Shown: positions 39,042 through 51,720 of the stretch, piece by piece
Position numbering within the stretch: position 1 is the first letter of the stretch
Layout: every line of letters begins with the position of its first letter
Source: Lachnotalea glycerini
GTDB lineage: Bacteria; Bacillota; Clostridia; Lachnospirales; Lachnospiraceae
Direction: 5' to 3'
Length of the DNA: 59,408 nt
Assembly: GCF_003201285.1 (NCBI RefSeq)
Contig: NZ_QICS01000018.1
Span: forward strand, 1-59,408
Made by a program: the position numbers and the translations under genes
Notes under the pieces: model-generated
What the model was told of the DNA's origin: nothing
The model's database searches: none
Seen by the model: only the letters and a program-made list of their open reading frames with translations

Positions 39042-40925
39042 CTAATTTCGATATTTAAGCTGTTCTAAATACACAAGCAATACAGATATATCTGCTGGAG
39101 TAACCCCCGATATACGAGAGGCTTGGCCAATTGAAACTGGCTTAAATAAATCTAATTTTTGCTTTGCTTCTATTCTTAAACCATTTATTTCTTTAAAATC
39201 AAAACCATCTGGTATCTTTTTATTTTCTATCTTTTTAAATTGTTCCACCTGCTTTAACTGCCTTTTAATATACCCATCATATTTAATAATTATGTTAACC
39301 TGTTCAGTAACTTTTTCATCTAATAAAACTCTGCTTTTATCAATGGGAGCTATTAAGTCATAAGACAATTCAGGTCTTTTTACTAATTCAGCCAAATCAA
39401 CGCCGGAATTTATTAATGTACTTTGATATTTTTCTAATAAATCCTGTACTTCTTTAGTTGTACCTACAAAAGTATTTTCAAGTCTTTTAATTTCCATCTC
39501 AATTTCATGTTCCAAATCCAAAACTCGGTTAAACTGCTCATCACTAATTAAACCAACTCTATGTCCTATCTCAGATAACCGAAAAATAGCATTATCCTGC
39601 CTTAATAAAAGCCTATATTCTGCCCGTGAAGTCATCATACGATAAGGTTCTTTATTTTCCTTTGTCACAAGATCATCTATCAATACACCAATATATGCCT
39701 GTGAACGGTCTAACACCAGCATTTCTCTTTTAAGAAGCTTACAAGCTGCATTAATGCCTGCTACTAAACCTTGAGCTGCCGCCTCTTCATATCCTGAGCT
39801 TCCATTAAACTGTCCCCCACTGAATAAGCCTTCTATATTTTTAAATTCCAAAGTAGGATTTAGCTGTCTTGGATTAATACAATCATACTCAATAGCATAT
39901 GCATTTTTAACAATTTTAGCATTTTCTAATCCCGGTACACTATGATACATGTTATGCTGGACATCTTCCGGAAGCGAACTTGACATACCACCTACGTACA
40001 TTTCATTCGTATAAAGTCCTTCCGGTTCCAGAAATACCTGATGTCGATTCTTATCTGCAAACTTAACAACCTTATCTTCAATCGATGGACAATACCTTGG
40101 TCCTGTGCCTTCTATTACACCTGCATACAAAGGAGAACGATTTAAATTTTTTCTAATAATGTTATGTGTTTCCTCATTTGTATAAGTCAGCCAACAAGAT
40201 TCCTGCTTAATTTGTACATCATCTGGATTGGTAGTAAAAGAAAAAGGAATAACTCTCTCATCTCCATATTGCTCCTGCATTTTACTAAAATCAATAGAAC
40301 GTTTATCAATTCTTGCAGGTGTACCAGTCTTAAAACGAAACATTTCAATACCATTTTTTTTCAGAGATTCTGATAAATAATTTGCAGCTTGTAATCCATT
40401 TGGTCCTGTATAATTTATTACCTCACCATATAAACATCTAGACCTTAAATATGTTCCCGTACACAAAATAGCCGCTTTACATTGATATAATGCTCCCGAA
40501 AAAGTTTTAACTCCTGTAATCTTGTTATCTTGTACAACAATCTCTGTTACTTCTGCCTGCTTAATTGTTAAATGATTAGTATTTTCAAGTACCTGTCTCA
40601 TTCTTCTGCTATATTGTGCTTTATCAGCCTGAGCACGAAGAGAATGAACTGCCGGGCCTTTAGATTTATTCAACATTTTAGACTGTATAAAAGTTTTATC
40701 TATATTCTTTCCCATTTCACCGCCTAAGGCGTCAATTTCTCTAACCAAATGACCTTTTGAGCTTCCTCCAATATTTGGATTACATGGCATAAGCGCAATA
40801 CTTTCAACACTGACTGTAAATATAATTGTTTCAAGACCTAATCTTGCACTAGCCAATGCTGCCTCACAGCCTGCATGTCCTGCTCCAATGACTGCAACAT
40901 CATAATTTTCTATTAATGCTGACAT
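39042..40925 (-). CDS. mnmG: tRNA uridine-34 carboxymethylaminomethyl enzyme, FAD subunit
   Basis: 627 aa. The FAD motif [14 protein letters not shown] is at 13-26, followed by [15 protein letters not shown] and the C-terminal tRNA-binding helical domain ending in the [11 protein letters not shown] segment. It works with MnmE to make (c)mnm5U34. It lies 31 bp downstream of mnmE. Confidence 0.98.
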   Translation of the reverse strand: MSALIENYDVAVIGAGHAGCEAALASARLGLETIIFTVSVESIALMPCNPNIGGSSKGHLVREIDALGGEMGKNIDKTFIQSKMLNKSKGPAVHSLRAQADKAQYSRRMRQVLENTNHLTIKQAEVTEIVVQDNKITGVKTFSGALYQCKAAILCTGTYLRSRCLYGEVINYTGPNGLQAANYLSESLKKNGIEMFRFKTGTPARIDKRSIDFSKMQEQYGDERVIPFSFTTNPDDVQIKQESCWLTYTNEETHNIIRKNLNRSPLYAGVIEGTGPRYCPSIEDKVVKFADKNRHQVFLEPEGLYTNEMYVGGMSSSLPEDVQHNMYHSVPGLENAKIVKNAYAIEYDCINPRQLNPTLEFKNIEGLFSGGQFNGSSGYEEAAAQGLVAGINAACKLLKREMLVLDRSQAYIGVLIDDLVTKENKEPYRMMTSRAEYRLLLRQDNAIFRLSEIGHRVGLISDEQFNRVLDLEHEIEMEIKRLENTFVGTTKEVQDLLEKYQSTLINSGVDLAELVKRPELSYDLIAPIDKSRVLLDEKVTEQVNIIIKYDGYIKRQLKQVEQFKKIENKKIPDGFDFKEINGLRIEAKQKLDLFKPVSIGQASRISGVTPADISVLLVYLEQLKYRN

Positions 40926-40956
40926 TTTAATTTCTCCTTCTTCCTTTGCAGGTACA

Positions 40957-42333
40957 TTATTTTCCCATACAAAACTTACTGAATATCTGATTTACTAAAT
41001 CATCTTCCATCGACTCTCCAATAACCTGACCTAATTTATCATATGCATCCATTAAATCAATGGAATAAAAATCCTCCGGCATATTTTCATTAATACTATT
41101 TTTTACTAATTTTAAGCTCTCAAAAGCTTCTGATATTAACGATTTTTGACGAATATTTGTAATATAGATTTCATCATTATATTCTATATTACCCTTCATA
41201 AACATTTTTTTAATGCTGGCTTGTAATAATTCAACACCGTTTTTTTCCTTTATTGAAACTGGTATTACAATACAATCCGTTTTTTTTCTAATTATTTCTT
41301 CTGAAGTAACAATATTTAAATCTGTTTTATTTAAAAGTATGATTGCTTTTTTATCCTTTAACAATTCTAATATTTGTTCATCATTTTCATCAAGTTTAGT
41401 AGAAGAATCTACAATATATATAATTAAATCAGCATCACTTGCATTTTGGATTGCTTTTTCCACTCCTATTTTTTCAACAATATCTTCTGTTTTTCTAATT
41501 CCTGCTGTATCAATAATATTTAAACTTAATCCATTTAAATTTATGTTTTCTTCAATTATATCTCTTGTCGTTCCTGCAATATTAGTAACAATTGCCTTTT
41601 CTTCTCCAACTAAATAATTTAATAGTGATGATTTTCCTACATTTGGTTTACCAATAATTACTGTTTTAATGCCTTCTTTTAATATTTTACCATCATCTGC
41701 TTTTACTAATATAATTTCTAAATTGGATATAATTTCATTAACCGTCTTAATAAGCTGCTCATTATAACCTTCTAAACTGATATGTTCAGGATCATCCAAC
41801 GCAGCTTCAATAAATGCTATATGATAAATTAATTTTTCTCTGATATCTTTAATTTTATCATGTATAACACCTTTTAATTGGCTGAGAGAATTTTTTAAGG
41901 CAAAATTATTTTTCGAATTAATAATATCAATTACCGCCTCAGCCTGGGATAAATCAATTCTTCCATTTAAAAAAGCTCTTTTCGTAAATTCACCAGGCTC
42001 TGCACATCTTGCTCCATTTTTTATCACAATTTCTAAAACTCTTTGCACTACTAAAATACCGCCATGACAGTCTATTTCAACACTATCTTCTTTTGTATAA
42101 CTATTTGGTCCCTTCATAATCAATACCATTACTTCATCTATTAATTCATTATGATCATAGATGTATCCATAATGAATTGTATGTGAATCAACATAAGCTA
42201 ATTTTTTATTCTCTTTTTTTGATTTATATACTTTATCAACGATAGAAATTGCATCCTCTCCGCTAATTCGCACAATTCCTATACCAGAATTACTCATTGC
42301 GGTTGCAATTGCAGCAATTGTATCCTGCTTCAT
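40957..42333 (-). CDS. mnmE: tRNA uridine-34 modification GTPase
   Basis: 458 aa. The N-terminal folate-binding domain is followed by a GTPase domain inserted in the helical domain, with [21 protein letters not shown] and NKTD. The C-terminus ends in the CMGK motif (CxGK) whose Cys is functionally important. It partners MnmG. The standard order with jag upstream and mnmG downstream is kept. Confidence 0.98.
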   Translation of the reverse strand: MKQDTIAAIATAMSNSGIGIVRISGEDAISIVDKVYKSKKENKKLAYVDSHTIHYGYIYDHNELIDEVMVLIMKGPNSYTKEDSVEIDCHGGILVVQRVLEIVIKNGARCAEPGEFTKRAFLNGRIDLSQAEAVIDIINSKNNFALKNSLSQLKGVIHDKIKDIREKLIYHIAFIEAALDDPEHISLEGYNEQLIKTVNEIISNLEIILVKADDGKILKEGIKTVIIGKPNVGKSSLLNYLVGEEKAIVTNIAGTTRDIIEENINLNGLSLNIIDTAGIRKTEDIVEKIGVEKAIQNASDADLIIYIVDSSTKLDENDEQILELLKDKKAIILLNKTDLNIVTSEEIIRKKTDCIVIPVSIKEKNGVELLQASIKKMFMKGNIEYNDEIYITNIRQKSLISEAFESLKLVKNSINENMPEDFYSIDLMDAYDKLGQVIGESMEDDLVNQIFSKFCMGK

Positions 42334-42412
42334 ATGATTGCCTCCATTTAAGATTTTAACTTTCCAAACATACTAATAGGAACAGTCAATTGACTGTCCC
42401 CATTTTCATTAA

Positions 42413-43033
42413 TTATTTTAATGTAACCACTACTCGTCTATAAGGTTCCTCACCTTCACTATGCGTAACAACATATTTATCATTTTGTAAAGCTGAATGA
42501 ATGACTCTTCTTTCATAAGGATTCATTGGCTCTAATGAAACCGGACGTTTTGTTCGTTTGACCTTATAAGATATATTATGAGCCAAATTTTCTAAAGTTT
42601 CTTTTCTTCTTTTTCTATAATTTTCTGTATCTAATTTAACTCTTAAATAATTATCACTATTTTTATTAGCTACTAAACTTATTAAATATTGAAGTGAATC
42701 GAGAGTTTGTCCTCTTTTACCAATTAGAACACCCATTTCTTCACCCTTTAATTCAATATCCAAATTATTATTCACTTCATCAAGATTAGTTATTATTTCC
42801 ACACTTATATTCATTGCATCAAAAACATTATTTAAAAATTCTCTTACGTGATCTTCCATTGTAAATTTTTTTCTTGCCTTTATCACAGCTGGTTTACTAT
42901 TAAAGCCTAAAAATCCTGAACTACCTTTTTCAATCACTTCATATTCTATCATATCACTAGTAGACTCAAGTTTAATTAATGCTTCTGTAATTGCATCTTC
43001 AACTGTTTTAGCGGAAATCTTGATGTAATCCAT
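42413..43033 (-). CDS. jag: RNA-binding protein Jag (KhpB/EloR)
   Basis: 206 aa from the ATG preceded by AAGGGGG; an in-frame ATG 11 codons upstream would overlap yidC. It has the Jag_N domain (EDAITEALIKL...), a KH domain with LIGKRGQTLDSLQYL, and a C-terminal R3H domain (YERRVIHSAL...). It regulates cell elongation and wall growth together with KhpA in pneumococcus. It lies 13 bp after yidC. Confidence 0.95.
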   Translation of the reverse strand: MDYIKISAKTVEDAITEALIKLESTSDMIEYEVIEKGSSGFLGFNSKPAVIKARKKFTMEDHVREFLNNVFDAMNISVEIITNLDEVNNNLDIELKGEEMGVLIGKRGQTLDSLQYLISLVANKNSDNYLRVKLDTENYRKRRKETLENLAHNISYKVKRTKRPVSLEPMNPYERRVIHSALQNDKYVVTHSEGEEPYRRVVVTLK

Positions 43034-43046
43034 TTTAATTACCCCC

Positions 43047-44294
43047 TTATTTCGTATTTTTCTCATTGAACTGTTTTACCATATTGGCCTTTTCTCTAAT
43101 ACTTCCCGGTTTTCTTTTACCCTTCCCCTTATTATAATATTCATTAGAAGCCTTTATTTCTGCCTGCTTAACTTCTTCTTTTTTAATCAGCTTATTTTTA
43201 ACAGGTGCTTCTATATTCTTAACATTTGTTTTAGCAGAGGCTGAAATCTGAGGAAGCCCCTGCTTATCTCTTTTTTTATTAGCTTTTTCAAGATTTTTTT
43301 TAATCAAATCATCAATATCAACTTTATCCATATATTTATTAATGGTAACCTGCTGAATACATCTAAATACTGCACCTGCAATCCAGTATAGACCCAAACC
43401 AATAGGCAATGTAACAGCCATTACAGCGGACATAATTGGCATCATAAGATTCATTGTTTTCATAGAATTTGCCATTGGATTTTCTTCTGCATTTACTGCC
43501 TGTTCTGGCTGCGGCATAAGCTTAACATTAAGCCATTGCGTTAATCCTGACAAAATAGGAACTAAAATTGCAATTGACATTATATTAGTAATTGGTGCAT
43601 CCGAAATATTAATTCCACCCAAAAAACTGTTCATATGAGACATTTTATCTGCTGTTTCAGTTATAACTGATGATAGATTTGGAAATTTTTCAATTAAATT
43701 ATTCCAATCAGATGTATTAAATTTATATAAAACATCTATAAGTGTATTTACTTGGGTATAATCATATTTATCAGGACTGATTTGCTTGCCTGTACCAATC
43801 GATTCCATAATTGCCTGATAACCTGATGTAGACATAATTCCTGTTACAAGTGCGTCATAAGTACTCTTAACACTACTAACATATGCCGGAATATTATAAA
43901 TTACACGATACAATGCAAACAAAATAGGCATTTGAATGATTAATTGTAAACACCCACCCGTAGGAGATGTTCCATATTTTTGGTGAACGGCCTTTGTTTC
44001 CTCATTCATTGCCATCATTGACTGTTGGTCTTGTTTACCCTTATACTTCTTTTGAATTGCTTGAATTTCTGGATTCATTTTTGCAGAAAGTTTAGAAAAC
44101 TTTTGCTGCTTTATTGTTAGTGGAATCATTAATGTATATACAATAAATGTAAAAAGTATAATACATAAACCTATATTTTCAATATGAAACGTATTACTTA
44201 AAAAAACAAATATAGCATTCATGAGCCATCCAAGTGCTCTAGCTACATCACCTATAATAGGTGTACTACTTTGAGTTGCCAATATACCAATCAC
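43047..44294 (-). CDS. yidC: Membrane protein insertase YidC/OxaA
   Basis: 415 aa with no N-terminal periplasmic domain, as in Gram-positives. Five TM helices (about 27-50, 103-125, 225-250 and two near 280-320) include the hydrophilic groove region. An in-loop KQQKFSKLSAKMNPEIQ follows TM1. The very basic C-terminal tail (about 340-415) is of the ribosome-binding type. No lipobox cysteine is seen. It inserts membrane proteins such as V-ATPase subunits. Confidence 0.95.
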   Translation of the reverse strand: MIGILATQSSTPIIGDVARALGWLMNAIFVFLSNTFHIENIGLCIILFTFIVYTLMIPLTIKQQKFSKLSAKMNPEIQAIQKKYKGKQDQQSMMAMNEETKAVHQKYGTSPTGGCLQLIIQMPILFALYRVIYNIPAYVSSVKSTYDALVTGIMSTSGYQAIMESIGTGKQISPDKYDYTQVNTLIDVLYKFNTSDWNNLIEKFPNLSSVITETADKMSHMNSFLGGINISDAPITNIMSIAILVPILSGLTQWLNVKLMPQPEQAVNAEENPMANSMKTMNLMMPIMSAVMAVTLPIGLGLYWIAGAVFRCIQQVTINKYMDKVDIDDLIKKNLEKANKKRDKQGLPQISASAKTNVKNIEAPVKNKLIKKEEVKQAEIKASNEYYNKGKGKRKPGSIREKANMVKQFNEKNTK

Positions 44295-44311
44295 TTAATA
44301 TCCTCCTTATA

Positions 44312-44533
44312 CTATGGGACAGGATCATAACCGCCTTTTGCAAACGGATTACATCTTAATATTCTTTTGCATGTTAAAAAAGTCCCCTTTAACGCACCAT
44401 ACTTTTCAATTGCTTCTATTCCATATTGGGAACATGTTGGAGTATAGATACAATGATTATACATTTGTAATGGTGACAAATATTTCTTATACAATTTTAT
44501 TAATCCAATTAATATTTTTTTCATTCTAATCAT
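44312..44533 (-). CDS. yidD: Membrane protein insertion efficiency factor YidD
   Basis: 73 aa. It carries the family core [28 protein letters not shown] and the C-terminal [17 protein letters not shown]. The start ATG overlaps the rnpA stop (ATGA); a second in-frame ATG three codons later is also possible. It lies between rnpA and yidC, the conserved order. Confidence 0.95.
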   Translation of the reverse strand: MIRMKKILIGLIKLYKKYLSPLQMYNHCIYTPTCSQYGIEAIEKYGALKGTFLTCKRILRCNPFAKGGYDPVP

Positions 44534-44868
44534 CTCTTTACAATATTGTGAAGCTTACCCAAATGTAATAAAGAACTTTGCATGTCTCTAAAAGTTTTAT
44601 CTTTTGCTGCTACCCTAACTACAATTACTATATCAAATCCCGAATTAAAATCTTCTTCCTTTAATCTGTAGCTCTCTCTTACTAACCTTGCTAACCTGTG
44701 TCTTACTACACTATTGCCTACTTTTTTGCTAGCTGATATACCAATTCTATTCTTGTCCATATTATTATTTAAAATATACATAACCAAATGTTTGTTAGCA
44801 TATGAATTTCCATTTTTATATACTAACTGAAAATCTTTATTACTTTTTAAGCTTTCAGAAAATTTCAT
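44530..44868 (-). CDS. rnpA: Ribonuclease P protein component
   Basis: 112 aa from the ATG giving [17 protein letters not shown], with GAGAAA upstream. Two in-frame ATG codons upstream would add 17 unconserved residues. The RNR motif region [19 protein letters not shown] is present. It pairs with the RNase P RNA to mature tRNA 5' ends. Confidence 0.95.
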   Translation of the reverse strand: MKFSESLKSNKDFQLVYKNGNSYANKHLVMYILNNNMDKNRIGISASKKVGNSVVRHRLARLVRESYRLKEEDFNSGFDIVIVVRVAAKDKTFRDMQSSLLHLGKLHNIVKR

Positions 44869-44928
44869 TCTTTTCTCAATCCAATCCATAGATATTACAG
44901 ATAGAAGAAAAGGCCACATATATGCGGC

Positions 44929-45063
44929 CTACGCTGATAATTTTTTTCTTCCTTTTGCACGTCTTGCTGCTAATACTTTTCTTCCGCCTGGAGTACTCAT
45001 TCTAGCTCTAAAACCATGAACTTTAGATCTTTGTCTTTTTTTAGGTTGGAATGTCATCTTCAT
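44929..45063 (-). CDS. rpmH: Ribosomal protein bL34
   Basis: 44 aa from the ATG preceded by GGAGGTG. The start [18 protein letters not shown] and the [17 protein letters not shown] core are diagnostic. A longer reading from 45144 runs into the leader and is not used. Confidence 0.98.
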   Translation of the reverse strand: MKMTFQPKKRQRSKVHGFRARMSTPGGRKVLAARRAKGRKKLSA

Positions 45064-45214
45064 ATCTAAGGCACCTCCTTCGATTAATAACCTATATCTA
45101 TAGTTTATAGAAATAAAATTTCTATAATCAATTTTGAAATTCATTGATCAAAAATGAACTTCTTTATAATATAAGGTATACATAATTGTATTCATGTTAA
45201 AAAACATCATTCTA

Positions 45215-45243
45215 ATTATATGCAATAAAGACTTCTGCGTCAA
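45215..45243 (-). promoter_or_regulatory. rpmH promoter
   Basis: Minus-strand TTGACG (45238-45243), 17-bp spacer, perfect TATAAT (45215-45220), 152 bp before the rpmH start. Confidence 0.75.
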
Positions 45244-45284
45244 GTAATTAGTAATATTTTTTAATATTTTTTTCTAAATACTAT

Positions 45285-45500
45285 TTTACACATACCACTT
45301 TTTGCACATATGATTTACATAATATTTATCCACATAATGTGTATAACCTGTGGATAACTTTTTCTTATTTTGTGAATAACTTGTCTTAAATATAAATTTT
45401 TGTTGATTTTATGCATGTTGACAATGTTGATTAACTTATCCATATTTAAACATAAATCCCATTTTTGATGTTAAAAACATGTTTACCAAATGTGAATTAA
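45285..45500. other. oriC: oriC, upstream DnaA-box cluster
   Basis: Boxes seen: TTATCCACA 45326-45334 (+), TTATACACA 45338-45346 (-), TTATCCACA 45349-45357 (-), TTATTCACA 45371-45379 (-), TTATCCATA 45436-45444 (+, one mismatch), and a weaker site at 45491-45499. They lie in AT-rich DNA between rpmH and dnaA, the usual origin position. Strand switching of the genes to either side agrees. Confidence 0.9.
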
Positions 45501-45521
45501 TGTTACTTATATTTTTTTGGA

Positions 45522-45550
45522 TTGATAAATTGTTTATTTTAGTTTAAGAT
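45522..45550 (+). promoter_or_regulatory. dnaA promoter
   Basis: TTGATA (45522-45527), 17-bp spacer, TAAGAT (45545-45550), 43 bp before the ATG and just downstream of the DnaA boxes, so autoregulation by DnaA is likely. Confidence 0.55.
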
Positions 45551-45592
45551 AGAGTAGAGATATTTTACTTCACAAGGTTAGGGAGATTAGAA

Positions 45593-46942
45593 ATGGATTT
45601 AATAGTTGAAAAATGGGAAGATATTTTAAATCAAGTACGTCAAGAGCACGAACTTACCGACATTTCATTTAAAACATGGCTTTTGCCATTACGTGTACAT
45701 GCTGTTATGAACAATACAGTTGTTATTGTTGTGCCATTAGAAAATGCTGCTCTTTCCTATATTAATAACAAATATTCATTGCCACTCAAAGTAGCAATTG
45801 CTGAAATTACAGGTTTTGAGTATGAAATAGAATTTATATTGGAAAAAAATATTGAAAAGAGTGAACCAAAGTCACACATAGTTCCTACAATCAATCAAAA
45901 TATTGAAAAGGCTAATCTTAACCCTCGATATACATTTGACACATTTGTTGTTGGTGGTAACAACAGTTTTGCTCATGCTGCTTCATTAGCAGTTGCCGAA
46001 TCTCCGGGAGAAGTATATAATCCACTCTTTTTATATGGAGGAGTTGGACTAGGTAAAACTCATTTAATGCATTCTATTGCACATTTTGTATTAAATCAAA
46101 AGCCAGAAACAAAAGTATTGTATGTAACAAGTGAATTTTTTACAAATGAACTAATTGAAGCAATACGTAATGGAAATAATACTGCAATGAGTAAATTCAG
46201 AGAAAAATACAGAAGCATTGATGTTCTTCTAATTGATGACGTTCAATTTATTATTGGTAAGGAAAGTACACAGGAAGAATTTTTCCATACGTTCAATGAT
46301 TTACACGGTGCTAAAAAACAAATTATTCTCTCTAGTGATAAACCTCCTAAGGATATGGAAACTCTTGAAGCCAGACTTCGTTCACGATTTGAATGGGGTC
46401 TTATTGCTGATATATCATCTCCAGATTATGAAACACGTATGGCTATTCTTAGAAAAAAAGAAGAACTTGATGGCTATAATATTGATGATGAAGTAATAAA
46501 ATATATTGCTAATAACATCAAATCAAATATTAGAGAGCTTGAAGGAGCATTAAATAAATTAATCGCATGTGCTAAATTAGAAAAAAAGGAAATTAATTTA
46601 GACCTTGCGGAAAAGGCTCTACAAGACATAATCTCACCAGATGCCCCAAAAGAAATAACACCTCAATTAATTATTAGCACAGTTGCAGAACATTATAATA
46701 TATCTTCAACTGATCTATCATCTACAAAACGTAATGCTGAAATTGTATTACCAAGACAGGTAGCAATGTACCTTTGCCGAGAAATGACAAGTACTCCATT
46801 AAAGGCAATTGGAGGTTACCTTGGTAAAAAGGATCATACTACAGTTATTCACGGCGCAGATAAAATTTCTAATGAAATCAAAACAAATGAAGCACTTAGC
46901 AATGTCATTGACATAATTAAGAAAAAAATTAACCCTAATTGA
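45593..46942 (+). CDS. dnaA: Chromosomal replication initiator DnaA
   Basis: 449 aa. Domain I (1-85), a short linker, an AAA+ domain with Walker A GGVGLGKT at 149-156 and LLIDDVQF, and a C-terminal domain IV with the DnaA-box-binding signature KDHTTVIHGADKI. It unwinds oriC and loads DnaB. DnaA boxes lie on both sides of the gene. Confidence 0.98.
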   Translation: MDLIVEKWEDILNQVRQEHELTDISFKTWLLPLRVHAVMNNTVVIVVPLENAALSYINNKYSLPLKVAIAEITGFEYEIEFILEKNIEKSEPKSHIVPTINQNIEKANLNPRYTFDTFVVGGNNSFAHAASLAVAESPGEVYNPLFLYGGVGLGKTHLMHSIAHFVLNQKPETKVLYVTSEFFTNELIEAIRNGNNTAMSKFREKYRSIDVLLIDDVQFIIGKESTQEEFFHTFNDLHGAKKQIILSSDKPPKDMETLEARLRSRFEWGLIADISSPDYETRMAILRKKEELDGYNIDDEVIKYIANNIKSNIRELEGALNKLIACAKLEKKEINLDLAEKALQDIISPDAPKEITPQLIISTVAEHYNISSTDLSSTKRNAEIVLPRQVAMYLCREMTSTPLKAIGGYLGKKDHTTVIHGADKISNEIKTNEALSNVIDIIKKKINPN

Positions 46943-46976
46943 ATTTTTAAAGATCATTATAAACAATTTAAAAGAG

Positions 46977-47224
46977 TTATTCACATTTTTTGTTTATAAC
47001 CTGTTAAATATGTGTTTATATTTATATATATTTTAAATCACTGTTAATACTATTCTTTTTATACCTTTTATATTATATCGTTTTAAACATAGTTATTAAG
47101 TATCTGACCTTATGATTAATCTTAACACTTTAATGGTTATTCACTTATTAACACCCCCTATTATTAAGACTACTAATTTACTTATTAATTATTTAATACA
47201 AAATCCAGAGAGGAGTTATTCACA
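46977..47224 (+). other. oriC, downstream DnaA boxes (dnaA-dnaN gap)
   Basis: TTATTCACA occurs at 46977-46985 and 47216-47224, and TTATTCACT at 47137-47145, in a 284-bp very AT-rich gap. The last box directly abuts the dnaN start codon. The AT-rich middle is a candidate unwinding element, giving a bipartite origin like that of B. subtilis. Confidence 0.75.
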
Positions 47225-47226
47225 CA

Positions 47227-48339
47227 ATGAAAATAGTATGTACCAAATCAGATTTATTACATGGTGTAAATATTGTATCAAAGGCAGTACCTTCTAAAAC
47301 TACAATGGCAATACTCGAATGCATTCTAATAGATTCTTCAACAAATGAAATTAAGCTTACAGCAAATGATATGGAATTAGGAATTGAAACAAAAATTAGT
47401 GGCGATATTAAAGAAAAAGGTATCATTGCACTTGATGCCAAAATATTTACTGAAATAGTAAGAAAACTTCCTGATAGTGATGTAACAATAGAAACTGATT
47501 CATCATTAAAAACTATTATTACATGTGAAAAAGCTAAATTTAATATTATAGGTAAATCAGGAGAAGATTTTTCATATTTACCTTATATAGAGAAAGATTA
47601 TTTTATTTCAATATCTCAATTTACTTTAAAAGAAATTATACGACAAACCATATTTTCTATTGCAGATAATGACAATAATAAATTAATGACTGGAGAACTT
47701 ATTGATGTACAGGGAGAAGAATTTAAAGTAGTATCCTTGGATGGTCATAGAATATCAATTCGAAATATTAAACTAAAAGATATTTATGATAATAAAAAAG
47801 TAATTGTCCCTGGTAAAACTTTAATAGAAATCAGTAAAATATTAAATGGAGATTTAAATACAGAGGTAAAATTATTCTTTACAGATAAGCACATTGTATT
47901 TGAATTTGAAGCTTCAACAGTTGTATCCAGACTAATAGAAGGTGAATATTTTAAAATTGAACAAATGCTAACCAATGATTATGAAACTAAGGTACGAATC
48001 AATAAAAAAGAACTATTAAACTCCATCGACAGAGCAACTCTTCTTGTGAAAGAAGGTGACAAAAAACCTATTATTATAAATATAACAGATGGAAGAATGG
48101 AGCTGAAAATTAATTCTTTTATTGGTTCTATGAATGAAGATATTAATATTACGAAGGAAGGAAAAGATATATTAATCGGATTTAATCCTAAATTTTTAAT
48201 TGATGCATTAAGGGTAATTGATGATGAAGATATTGATATTTACTTTGTAAATCCAAAAGCACCTTGTTTTATTAAGGACACTGAAGAAAAGTATACATAT
48301 TTAATTTTACCTGTAAATTTTAATTCAGTAACAAATTAA
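47227..48339 (+). CDS. dnaN: DNA polymerase III beta sliding clamp
   Basis: 370 aa, three repeated clamp folds of about 120 aa. MKIVCTKSDLLHGVNIVSKAV and C-terminal YLILPVNF (the hydrophobic-cleft end) are typical. It tethers the polymerase. A DnaA box overlaps its ribosome-site region (GAGG at 47210-47213). Confidence 0.98.
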   Translation: MKIVCTKSDLLHGVNIVSKAVPSKTTMAILECILIDSSTNEIKLTANDMELGIETKISGDIKEKGIIALDAKIFTEIVRKLPDSDVTIETDSSLKTIITCEKAKFNIIGKSGEDFSYLPYIEKDYFISISQFTLKEIIRQTIFSIADNDNNKLMTGELIDVQGEEFKVVSLDGHRISIRNIKLKDIYDNKKVIVPGKTLIEISKILNGDLNTEVKLFFTDKHIVFEFEASTVVSRLIEGEYFKIEQMLTNDYETKVRINKKELLNSIDRATLLVKEGDKKPIIINITDGRMELKINSFIGSMNEDINITKEGKDILIGFNPKFLIDALRVIDDEDIDIYFVNPKAPCFIKDTEEKYTYLILPVNFNSVTN

Positions 48340-48384
48340 AAATTATTTTAAATAGTTATGTTAACATAACTAGAAGGTGGTATT

Positions 48385-48591
48385 ATGGAAATTGTATTGA
48401 GAGATGAATATATTAAACTTGGTCAAGCTTTAAAAGCTGCCGGACTTGTAGAATCCGGATTTATGGCAAAAGACGTAATTGCGGACGGTCTTGTTAAAGT
48501 TAATGGCAATGTAGAATATCAAAGAGGTAAGAAGCTTCGTGAAGGAGATGTTGTTATCTATGCCGGAGAAGAGATAACAATTAAAGCTTAA
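48385..48591 (+). CDS. yaaA: S4-domain RNA-binding protein YaaA
   Basis: 68 aa single S4 domain: YIKLGQALKAAGLVESGFMAKDVI and DGLVKVNGNVEYQRGKKLREGD. It is the small RNA-binding protein usually encoded between dnaN and recF, possibly a ribosome assembly factor. GGTGG precedes the start. Confidence 0.93.
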   Translation: MEIVLRDEYIKLGQALKAAGLVESGFMAKDVIADGLVKVNGNVEYQRGKKLREGDVVIYAGEEITIKA

Positions 48592-48607
48592 ATTAAGTTG
48601 GTGTAAA

Positions 48608-49693
48608 ATGATTATTCAATCAATAAAACTTGAGAATTTTCGAAATTATAATGAGTTAGATATTTGTTTTAGTGATGGAACAAATATAATCTATGGTGAC
48701 AATGCACAGGGAAAAACAAATATTTTAGAGGCTGTTTATTTATGTGGTACAACAAAGTCACATAAAGGAAGTAAGGATAGAGAAATTATTAAGTTTCATA
48801 ATGATGAATCTCACATTAGGACAATTATTTCTAAAAATAGTATTGAATATAAAATTGATATGCATCTCAGAAAAAATAAAACAAAAGGTATCGCAATCAA
48901 TGGAATACCAATAAAGAAAGCGAGCGATCTTTTTGGTATTGTTAATTTTGTATTTTTTTCACCGGAGGACTTAAATATAATAAAAAATGGTCCGTCTGAA
49001 AGAAGAAGATTTATTGATTTAGAGTTATGTCAACTAGATAAGGTATATCTATATAACTTGACGAATTATAATAAAATAATTAATCAAAGAAATAAACTAC
49101 TAAGAGATTTACCATATCAAAGTGAACTAAAGGATACTCTTTCTGTTTGGAATTTACAATTAGTTAATTATGGAGTTAAAATAATAGAAAGACGTAGATT
49201 ATTTATTGAGCAAATCAATCAAATTATCTTTAAAATTCATAGTAATTTGACAGGTGGAAGTGAAGAACTTTTTATTAAATATGAGCAAAATGTCAGTGCT
49301 GAATTTTTTTTGAATAAACTGGAACAAAATATTTCAAAAGATATTAAATTAAAGACCACTACGGTTGGTCCTCATAGAGATGATTTGAATTTTTTAGTAA
49401 AAGATATTGATATTAGAAAATATGGTTCACAGGGTCAGCAAAGAACAGCAGCATTATCATTAAAGCTGTCAGAAATAGAACTTGTAAAGAATTTAATTGA
49501 TGATAAACCAATTTTATTATTAGACGACGTTTTGTCTGAACTTGATTCTAATAGGCAAAACTATTTATTAAACAGTATTTATGATATACAGACATTAATA
49601 ACCTGTACCGGTTTAGAGGAGTTTATTAATAATCGCTTTAGCATTGATAAAATATATAAAGTTAATGATGGTACAGTCATAATAGAAAATTAG
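48608..49693 (+). CDS. recF: DNA replication and repair protein RecF
   Basis: 361 aa SMC-like ATPase. Walker A GDNAQGKT is at 30-37, the signature GSQGQQRTAALSLKL is near 278-292 and Walker B LLLDDVLSELD follows. It helps load RecA at gaps. The DUF370/RemB-type gene (yaaB) often found between recF and gyrB is absent. Confidence 0.97.
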   Translation: MIIQSIKLENFRNYNELDICFSDGTNIIYGDNAQGKTNILEAVYLCGTTKSHKGSKDREIIKFHNDESHIRTIISKNSIEYKIDMHLRKNKTKGIAINGIPIKKASDLFGIVNFVFFSPEDLNIIKNGPSERRRFIDLELCQLDKVYLYNLTNYNKIINQRNKLLRDLPYQSELKDTLSVWNLQLVNYGVKIIERRRLFIEQINQIIFKIHSNLTGGSEELFIKYEQNVSAEFFLNKLEQNISKDIKLKTTTVGPHRDDLNFLVKDIDIRKYGSQGQQRTAALSLKLSEIELVKNLIDDKPILLLDDVLSELDSNRQNYLLNSIYDIQTLITCTGLEEFINNRFSIDKIYKVNDGTVIIEN

Positions 49694-49701
49694 TATTTTG
49701 A

Positions 49702-51678
<1,977 letters not shown>

Positions 51679-51720
51679 TTAGAAATTTTTCATGTTTTAT
51701 ATAAGACGGAGGAAACATAA

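Noticed and set aside
45064-45144. Longer bL34 reading frame
   Set aside because: The extension has no L34 similarity and contains the GGAGGTG ribosome site of the true start.
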